A stretch of DNA of 20,034 nucleotides from Hyphomicrobium sp. (GTDB lineage Bacteria; Pseudomonadota; Alphaproteobacteria; Rhizobiales; Hyphomicrobiaceae), in NCBI GenBank assembly GCA_030598645.1, contig JAUVPN010000007.1:1-20034 (forward strand), in the 5' to 3' direction. Every line of letters starts with the position of its first letter. Within the stretch, counting starts at the first letter, position 1. The notes below the pieces were generated by a model. It searched no databases and was not told the origin of the DNA. It saw nothing but the letters and a program-made list of their open reading frames with translations. A program made the position numbers and the translations under genes. This document shows, piece after piece, positions 14,162 through 20,034 of the stretch.

Positions 14162-14758
14162 ATGCGTGGCAACTTCGGCTTGAGCAGTGTGGTGGCCCTC
14201 ATCGGTCGTCACTGGCGCATTCTCGCGGGCCTGTGCCTTGCGGGAGCGGGCTTGTACATTGCGATCGAAATCAGCGACAAACAGGGCCGGGCTGATCTGC
14301 CGTACGGCTATGCCGTTCGCATGACGTGTGAGGATGACCCTGAGTCACATCTGTGGAGCGGGGGCTGCGACCGCATTGCTGCCGACATCGCACGCACGGA
14401 TCGTCCCTCGTTTGGTGACCTATATCAGGCCTTTGTCATCGTGCACCACTCGCCGATCCCCTCGGCGGCCACGGCTCGCCACTTCGCAAACGTTCCGTGC
14501 GACACCAGCTTCAAGCTCGATGAGACCCTGAAGGGCACACGCTATATCTTAGTCACTGAAAAATTCGCGAACGTGTGCAGCCTTCCGCACGCGCAGGCTA
14601 TTATGGATGAAATCGACACTAGGGCCCGCGCTTTGATGACCATTGAACGCGGCGGTTTGACCTATTCAGCTCTTGCAGCTGGAACGATTGCCAACCTGAC
14701 AAATCCGCTTGCGATCCTGGCAGCGACTTTAGTCGTCATGGTGTTATGGATGGTTTGA
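14162..14758 (+). CDS. Double-pass membrane protein with a cysteine-bearing central domain, unknown function
   Basis: 198 residues. Helix 1 is near residues 18-37 (HWRILAGLCLAGAGLYIAIEI, in part) and helix 2 is the C-terminal 28 residues (NLTNPLAILAATLVVMVLWMV, in part), which runs to the stop. The domain between them (about 40-170) has four cysteines at 56, 69, 113 and 139 (TCEDD, GGCDR, VPCDTS, NVCSLP), spaced as if for two disulfides in the periplasm. No known family is recognised. The ATG at 14162 has only a distant GGTGAG upstream, so expression may be low or the start may differ. The neighbouring FKBP gene converges after 135 bases. Confidence 0.7.
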   Translation: MRGNFGLSSVVALIGRHWRILAGLCLAGAGLYIAIEISDKQGRADLPYGYAVRMTCEDDPESHLWSGGCDRIAADIARTDRPSFGDLYQAFVIVHHSPIPSAATARHFANVPCDTSFKLDETLKGTRYILVTEKFANVCSLPHAQAIMDEIDTRARALMTIERGGLTYSALAAGTIANLTNPLAILAATLVVMVLWMV

Positions 14759-14893
14759 GGCAAGACCGATCCGTTGATGGCTGTTGACTTTTAAGGCAGC
14801 AATCTCAGTGTCTCGGTCGTTTCGTCGTGCACGGGTGAAAGCGGCCCCTGCTGCACGCGGCACAATCGCGCGACTATTGCGTATTGGAAAGGT

Positions 14894-15355
14894 CTAACCC
14901 TTCACGTCAAGCAACTCGACGTCAAAGATCAGCGTGGCATTCGGGGGGATGACGCCGCCGGCTCCGCGGCCGCCGTAGCCGAGCTCGGGTGGAATGACGA
15001 GGGTGCGCTTGCCGCCAACCTTCATTGTAGCAACGCCCTCGTCCCAACCAGCAATGACACGCCCCTGGCCAATCGGAAACTCGAAGGGCTGGCCGCGGTC
15101 GACAGAGCTATCGAACTTAGCGCCCTTGGCACCGTTCTCATAAAGCCAGCCAGTGTAATGCATGACGCAAATCTGACCGGGCCCAGGCTGGGCGCCTGTG
15201 CCAATTTTACTATCAGTGATCTTTAGGCCCGATGGTTTGGTCATGGTTTCTCCGACTGTCTGAGCCATAACTTTGGCAGGGGTAGTAGCTGCGAAAGTAC
15301 CGGCTAATGCGATAACGAGGCCCAATGCGGTCCATGCATTTGCGAGAGTGAGCAT
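14894..15355 (-). CDS. Exported FKBP-type peptidyl-prolyl cis-trans isomerase
   Basis: 153 residues. Residues 1-31 are a signal peptide (cleavage after VMA), then a short linker and one complete FKBP domain, so it probably helps protein folding in the periplasm. The family's pocket residues are in place: CVMHYTGWL (Tyr67), AKFDSSVDRGQPFEF (Phe81, Asp82), GRVIAGWDEGV (Val100, Ile101, Trp104), IPPELGYGGRGAGG (Tyr127) and LIFDVELLDV (Phe144). It lacks the N-terminal dimerisation domain of FkpA/Mip, so it is a minimal single-domain form. The start at 15355 is set by AAGGAGG on the minus strand (15362-15368), 6 bases before the ATG; an in-frame extension upstream has no such site. It follows uvrB on the same strand after 156 bases. 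Confidence 0.95.
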   Translation of the reverse strand: MLTLANAWTALGLVIALAGTFAATTPAKVMAQTVGETMTKPSGLKITDSKIGTGAQPGPGQICVMHYTGWLYENGAKGAKFDSSVDRGQPFEFPIGQGRVIAGWDEGVATMKVGGKRTLVIPPELGYGGRGAGGVIPPNATLIFDVELLDVKG

Positions 15356-15511
15356 TCTTATCCTCCTTGGGCGCAATCGGGCCGGAGCGTCCCCCATCTA
15401 GCGCACACGCAATGCAAGCGCATTACTTCGTCGCCTTTGGGGCAACCGCATTAACCCTACCGCAGACAAGGGGCGTCTGGCTGCAGACCATTGGCGCATG
15501 GCCGTCAAGTC

Positions 15512-18382
15512 TCAACGTCCCGGCCGGCCGGTCTTACGCGGGCGGCCACGACGGGCCTTCTTTTCAGTTTCGGTTGGCACTTCGACAGTGAGTGCTGGTT
15601 TTTTTGGGAGAAGCTTTTTCCCGCTTGGCACCGATAGGGATGCGTGCGGGCCCATCTCATCTAGCGTCGGCTTGTGTGGTCCCGGCACCTTCTCTCCGAA
15701 GGCGCCGGCGCTCGTGCCCACATCGACGTTGGGATCGCGCGCAGGAACCGGACGGTCGGTGCCGGGCCCCATATCGTCGAGCGATGGTTTGCGTGCACGC
15801 GAGGTTGACTGCGCATATGTCGGCTGGACTGCTTCGTATGCTTGTGCAATGCGGCTGCCCGTCGGTGGCTGTGCCCCTTTGCCCTTCTTCTTTGTGTCGC
15901 GGGGTGGGTCCACCTTCTTCCCATCCTTGCGCGCGCCATCGCGGCGCAACCGCGGAGCTGGTTTGAACGTGCCAGCACGATCTTCCACCTCTGTCTGCCG
16001 CGACAGCGGACTGTCTGCGATCGCTAGTTCGGTTTCGTGCAACCGCTTGATCTCGTCACGCAACCGGGCCGCAGTCTCAAATTCCAGGTCTGCAGCCGCA
16101 TCGCGCATGCGCCGCTCCAGGTTCTCGAGTACCGCAGCTAAGTTGTGCCCTACCAACGGCGCGTCTGCCATCCCGGCATCGACCGTCACGTGGTCCTGCT
16201 CGTAGACGGAGGCCATGACGTCAGCGATGTTCTTCTTCACGCTCACAGGCGTAATCCCGTGCGCCTTGTTGTAAGCGACCTGCTTCTCACGTCGCCGCTT
16301 CGTTTCAGAAAGCGCGCGATCCATCGAGCCCGTTACCTGGTCCGCGTAAAGTATCACGCGCCCGTCCACGTTGCGCGCCGCGCGGCCAATCGTCTGGATC
16401 AGCGATGTCTCCGAGCGTAAGAACCCCTCCTTGTCCGCGTCAAGAATGGCGACCAACGCGCACTCGGGAATATCCAGCCCCTCGCGCAGTAGGTTTATCC
16501 CAATCAGCACGTCGAAGGCGCCAAGCCGCAAATCCCGAATAATCTCGATACGCTCGAGCGTCTCGATGTCGGAGTGCATGTAGCGTACGCGCACACCCGC
16601 TTCATGCATGTACTCGGTCAAGTCTTCCGCCATGCGTTTGGTCAGCGTCGTCACAAGCGTGCGATACCCCGCCTTTGCAACGTGCCGGACCTCGTGCAGT
16701 AAATCATCCACTTGGGCCTTGGCCGGCCGCACGAGCACCGGCGGATCAGTGAGACCCGTCGGCCGGATCACTTGTTCCGAGAATGACCCTCCCGTTTCGT
16801 CCAGCTCCCATCCCCCCGGTGTTGCCGAGACGAAAGCCGTTTGTGGGCGCATCGCGTCCCACTCATCGAACCTCAGCGGCCGGTTATCCAGGCATGATGG
16901 CAGCCGGAACCCGTACTCGGCCAGCGTCGCCTTTCGTCGGTAGTCACCGCGGAACATTCCCCCGATCTGCGGCACCGTCACGTGGCTCTCGTCTACAAAC
17001 ACCAGCGCGTCGTCGGGTAGATACTCAAACAGCGTCGGAGGTGGGTCGCCTGGACGACGTCCGGTAAGGTATCGCGAATAGTTCTCGATGCCTGCGCAAG
17101 ACCCCGTCGCCTCCATCATCTCCATATCGAAGACGGTGCGCTGCTCGAGCCTTTGCGCCTCGAGTAGCTTGCCCATGTCGTACAGCTCATTCAGGCGTTG
17201 CTTCAGCTCCGCCTTGATAGACTTGATCGCCTGCTGCAGCGTCGGTTTTGGAGTCACATAGTGTGAGTTGGCATAGAGCTTCACCAGCGCCAGTTCGTCC
17301 GTCTTCTGTCCCGTCAAAGGATCGAACTCGATAATCGTTTCGATCTCATCGCCAAATAGCGAAAAGCGCCACGCCCGGTCATCCAAGTGGGCTGGGAATA
17401 CCTCCACGGTATCACCTCGCACCCGGAACGTGCCCCGTTGAAACGCGGCATCGTTGCGCTTGTAGTGCAAAGCCACCAAATCGGCGATCAACTGCTGGCG
17501 CGGCAGCGTCTCGCCTGCGCTCACCGTGAACGTCATCGCCGTATAGGTCTCGACCGACCCGATGCCGTAGATGCACGACACACTCGCCACAATAATCACG
17601 TCGTCGCGCTCTAACAGCGCACGCGTTGCGGCGTGGCGTAAGCGGTCGATCTGCTCATTAATCGAGCTTTCCTTCTCGATGTAGGTGTCGGTGCGCGGCA
17701 CGTACGCTTCCGGCTGGTAGTAGTCATAGTAAGAGACAAAGTACTCCACCGCGTTTTCGGGAAAGAACCCTTTGAATTCGCCGTAGAGTTGGGCCGCTAG
17801 CGTCTTGTTGGGGGCAAGGATCAAGGCCGGCCGTTGCGTCTCGGCAATTACCTGCGCCATGGTGTAGGTCTTGCCCGAGCCGGTCACGCCTAACAGCACC
17901 TGACTGCGCTCATGCGCGTTGACGCCCGCGACGAGTTCTTTGATCGCTTGTGGTTGATCTCCTTTCGGCTCGAACTCTGAGACGATATCGAAATGCCGCC
18001 CCCCTTCGGATTTCTCAGGGCGCGGCGGCCGGTGGGGCGTGAACACGGGCTGATCGCCGGAGACAAGCGGATGCTCGGCGAGCATGGGCTGCTGGGCCAA
18101 CATTTCGCGCGCCTTGTCGGAGCGCTGGTCCGGCTTGGCGAGTAACGCGTCGAGATAACTCGATGGTGAATCTCCTGCTGCCAGTCCCCGCGGTGCACCG
18201 CTCAGCGCTTGGCCCCGGAGCGCTGGCAACGTGGCGGGACCGGCATCGAACCGCACCGGCGACGCTTCGCGAAACCCTTTGGTACTGGGCGTCCTCGCCT
18301 CCGTCTCGGGCGGGGGCGGTGTCGGTTTTCCCGATGTTCCGCGGGACGCACGTGGTTTGGGTATTTTGGGAGGGCGCGGCAT
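15512..18382 (-). CDS. uvrB: Excinuclease ABC subunit UvrB, with long N- and C-terminal extensions
   Basis: 956 residues, against about 670 for the E. coli protein. UvrB is the damage-verifying helicase-like subunit of nucleotide excision repair, handed DNA by UvrA and joined by UvrC. The core runs from about residue 131 to 785: [14 protein letters not shown], Walker A GVTGSGKT (165-172), the damage-probing beta-hairpin [13 protein letters not shown] (218-230), DESH Walker B (464-467), [11 protein letters not shown], helicase motif [11 protein letters not shown] (663-671), and the UVR domain that binds UvrC (about 751-783). Residues 1-130 are a Pro/Ala-rich extension ending [14 protein letters not shown], as in rhizobial UvrB. 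Residues 790-956 are a disordered basic tail with two KP(S/T)LD(D/E)MGP repeats (865 and 904) and a final RRGRPRK string like an AT-hook. The start ATG at 18382 has a weak ribosome binding site and lies 51 bases after the MHS transporter gene. Confidence 0.97.
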   Translation of the reverse strand: MPRPPKIPKPRASRGTSGKPTPPPPETEARTPSTKGFREASPVRFDAGPATLPALRGQALSGAPRGLAAGDSPSSYLDALLAKPDQRSDKAREMLAQQPMLAEHPLVSGDQPVFTPHRPPRPEKSEGGRHFDIVSEFEPKGDQPQAIKELVAGVNAHERSQVLLGVTGSGKTYTMAQVIAETQRPALILAPNKTLAAQLYGEFKGFFPENAVEYFVSYYDYYQPEAYVPRTDTYIEKESSINEQIDRLRHAATRALLERDDVIIVASVSCIYGIGSVETYTAMTFTVSAGETLPRQQLIADLVALHYKRNDAAFQRGTFRVRGDTVEVFPAHLDDRAWRFSLFGDEIETIIEFDPLTGQKTDELALVKLYANSHYVTPKPTLQQAIKSIKAELKQRLNELYDMGKLLEAQRLEQRTVFDMEMMEATGSCAGIENYSRYLTGRRPGDPPPTLFEYLPDDALVFVDESHVTVPQIGGMFRGDYRRKATLAEYGFRLPSCLDNRPLRFDEWDAMRPQTAFVSATPGGWELDETGGSFSEQVIRPTGLTDPPVLVRPAKAQVDDLLHEVRHVAKAGYRTLVTTLTKRMAEDLTEYMHEAGVRVRYMHSDIETLERIEIIRDLRLGAFDVLIGINLLREGLDIPECALVAILDADKEGFLRSETSLIQTIGRAARNVDGRVILYADQVTGSMDRALSETKRRREKQVAYNKAHGITPVSVKKNIADVMASVYEQDHVTVDAGMADAPLVGHNLAAVLENLERRMRDAAADLEFETAARLRDEIKRLHETELAIADSPLSRQTEVEDRAGTFKPAPRLRRDGARKDGKKVDPPRDTKKKGKGAQPPTGSRIAQAYEAVQPTYAQSTSRARKPSLDDMGPGTDRPVPARDPNVDVGTSAGAFGEKVPGPHKPTLDEMGPHASLSVPSGKKLLPKKPALTVEVPTETEKKARRGRPRKTGRPGR

Positions 18383-18433
18383 GGGGCGAATATGGCGTGA
18401 GCCGGCTCAGGGCTCAAGCGCGCTGCCAATGCC

Positions 18434-19699
18434 TCATGAAACCTCAATTTGGTACGTCTCTTTCAAGCGCCAGCACACGATCAGTATGATGGTCGCTGCT
18501 AAAAGGAGATACCCAGCCGGCGCGGTCAGCCATCCCGTGCCGTGGATCAGCCATGCTGCGATCAGCGGCGTCGTGCCACCAAATATGGCCGCCCCTGCAT
18601 TATAGCCAAGCGCGAACCCGCTATAGCGCACCCTTGTGGGCAAGTGCTCCATTGCCGTTGTGTGCGCCGGTGCCATGAAGCAGGCGACGGGCACCACTAA
18701 CACCAGCGCGCCCGCCAGCGTGAGCCAAAATTGACCGCTTGCCAGCATCCAAAACTGAGAAATGCTCAGAACGATGAACGCCAGGCTTGAGGAGATCAAA
18801 ACCGGTTTGCGCCCCACATTGTCCGATACCAATCCGGAAATGGGGATCACCGCGATGCTCAAGACCGTTGCTATTGTGGTGATAGTCAGCGCCGAGACGT
18901 GATCCATACCAACGAACGATTGCAGGTAAGTCGGCAAGAACGCGATGACAAGATAGTATGACAGTGCAGTGAACGACGACATTGCAAAGGCGACAGCAGC
19001 ACCGCTCGTATCATCCTTGACGGCTTCTTTCAGTGGCTTGCGCGCCCGCAACCCTTCTTCCTCTACCTCTTCAAACATCGGTGTCTCTGGCACCCACAAC
19101 CGAAAGGCCAGTGCGATCAGTCCCACGCCTGAACCGACGAAGAATGGAATGCGCCAGCCCCACGCTTGCATATCCTCAGTAGAAAGCAATGCGATCAGCG
19201 CCGTCACCAGGCCGGCGGCGAGTAGCACGCCCCCTCCCGCCATCATGCTGGCAAGGCTTGTCGTGAGCGCGCGGTGGCGCGGCGCCGCAGTCTCAAAAAG
19301 CATGACGATTGTGCCGGCGAACTCTCCGCCGAGCGAAAAACCCGAGAACAACCTAGCTAACACGAACAGGATCGCCGCGGCGATGCCGATGTCGTCGTAA
19401 GTTGGCAACGACCCTTCGACTAACTTGGCCACAGACATGACGAGAGCTGAGACGATGAGCGCTCGCTTGCGGCCCAGGCGGTCTCCCAATCGGCCGAAGA
19501 GGATTGCGCCGTGCGGCCGTGCGAGATAGGCGGCAGCAAAGATGCCAAGGATTGCGAATAAGTGCGCCTTGGTTTGGGTTTCGCCGAAAAACACTCTCGC
19601 CAAGATGGGCACGAGCGAGAGGTAGATCATAAAATCAAACCATTCGACAATCTCGCCGACGGAGCTGAAGAGCACGGTCCGTCTACGCCAATGGGGCAT
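18434..19699 (-). CDS. MHS-family major facilitator transporter (metabolite:proton symporter)
   Basis: 421 residues with about twelve hydrophobic segments. The family hallmarks are at the N-terminus: VGEIVEWFDFMIYLSLVPIL and YLARPHGAILFGRLGDRLGRKRAL (in parts), the latter being MFS motif A in the loop between helices 2 and 3. The central cytoplasmic loop (VPETPMFEEVEEEGLRARKP, about 205-225) separates the two halves, and the second half carries VSDNVGRKPVL. MHS proteins import organic acids or compatible solutes (citrate, ketoglutarate, proline/betaine, shikimate); the substrate cannot be told from sequence. The start ATG 19699 has only TAAGG 7 bases upstream. It sits 51 bases ahead of uvrB on the same strand, so co-transcription with uvrB is likely. 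Confidence 0.93.
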   Translation of the reverse strand: MPHWRRRTVLFSSVGEIVEWFDFMIYLSLVPILARVFFGETQTKAHLFAILGIFAAAYLARPHGAILFGRLGDRLGRKRALIVSALVMSVAKLVEGSLPTYDDIGIAAAILFVLARLFSGFSLGGEFAGTIVMLFETAAPRHRALTTSLASMMAGGGVLLAAGLVTALIALLSTEDMQAWGWRIPFFVGSGVGLIALAFRLWVPETPMFEEVEEEGLRARKPLKEAVKDDTSGAAVAFAMSSFTALSYYLVIAFLPTYLQSFVGMDHVSALTITTIATVLSIAVIPISGLVSDNVGRKPVLISSSLAFIVLSISQFWMLASGQFWLTLAGALVLVVPVACFMAPAHTTAMEHLPTRVRYSGFALGYNAGAAIFGGTTPLIAAWLIHGTGWLTAPAGYLLLAATIILIVCWRLKETYQIEVS

Positions 19700-20034
19700 T
19701 GGAGGGCCTTAGGAGGTTCGGTGTGCTCCGTTGGGGGTCTTCTTAGGAAGGGCAAGCTATAGACTAAATATGACCTGCGCTGGTAGCAGGCTCAAGCGGC
19801 ACGTGGCGCCTCGATTAAGGTTATGCGCCAGATTGCGGGAGATCATGAAGACCCAATCCGTCGACGGTTGCTCCAGCGGAGTGTGAGCCGGACGGTCGAT
19901 GGGCCCAGATTATTTACGGGCTTAGCTTATGGCAGCGCTTGCATGCTTAGTAGCCAGAACGCGGTCGACCCGCCCTGACTTCTTGAGGAAGACTGCAAAC
20001 GCGCCCAACTGCGAAGGGTTGTCTTATCCGCCAA
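19700..20034. other. Gene-free stretch at the right edge
   Basis: Upstream of the MHS transporter gene. On the minus strand there is a TATAGC string near 19757-19762 that could be a -10 box, without a good -35 box. Two CCTCC strings (anti-Shine-Dalgarno-like) lie just before the transporter ATG. No tRNA, terminator or complete gene is seen. Short frames on the minus strand near the end may be the tail of something outside the window, but none can be supported. Confidence 0.4.

Noticed and set aside
19880..20034. Minus-strand frame (AFAVFLKKSGRVDRV and onward) as the tail of a gene
   Set aside because: It is short, has a stop close upstream, and shows no family similarity; other frames in the same bases look equally coding-like.

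Overview
The window reads as ordinary chromosomal DNA of an alphaproteobacterium, most likely of the order Hyphomicrobiales (rhizobia/Hyphomicrobium relatives). The support is the moderately high GC content, the long UvrB N-terminal extension ending in a '[14 protein letters not shown]' linker that I know from rhizobial UvrB proteins, a B12-dependent methylmalonyl-CoA mutase, a patatin of the rhizobial DUF3734 type, and a short SPOR-less RlpA-like protein. The genus call is inference. I see no tRNA, rRNA, CRISPR array, insertion sequence, integrase or phage gene.

Layout. 1-885: C-terminal part of a patatin-like phospholipase, cut by the window edge. 914-3513: molybdate ABC transporter modABC, tightly packed and probably translationally coupled. 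3514-4284 (minus): XRE-type DNA-binding protein with an unrecognised C-terminal domain, ending on the base after modC. 4285-4723: regulatory stretch with inverted repeats plus a probable 40-residue membrane protein. 4724-5266 (minus): RlpA-like double-psi beta-barrel protein. 5666-6982: chromate transporter ChrA, whose stop codon overlaps that of the convergent corA gene (6979-7950, minus). 8110-8652 (minus): membrane-anchored protein of unknown function. 8934-9740: exported pentapeptide-repeat protein. 9751-11919 (minus): methylmalonyl-CoA mutase.

12.2-14.8 kb is a string of four small unrecognised secreted or membrane proteins (12241-12765 plus, 12950-13192 minus, 13519-13935 plus, 14162-14758 plus) with loose spacing. 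14894-15355 (minus) is an exported FKBP-type prolyl isomerase, 15512-18382 (minus) is uvrB with long disordered extensions at both ends, and 18434-19699 (minus) is an MHS-type major facilitator transporter that may be co-transcribed with uvrB. The last 335 bases hold no gene I can support.

How they fit together: only modABC forms a clear functional unit (periplasmic capture, membrane channel and ATPase for molybdate). The rest are single housekeeping or envelope genes: metal and anion transport (ChrA, CorA, MHS transporter), cell wall (RlpA), periplasmic folding (FKBP), propionate/methylmalonyl-CoA metabolism (mutase) and nucleotide excision repair (UvrB). I did not find a convincing new multi-gene system. 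The points most worth a second look are the AT-hook-like C-terminal tail of UvrB, the HTH protein with an unassigned sensor-like domain beside modABC, the 40-residue membrane protein behind a 12-bp palindrome, and several gene ends packed tail to tail with no room for terminators.
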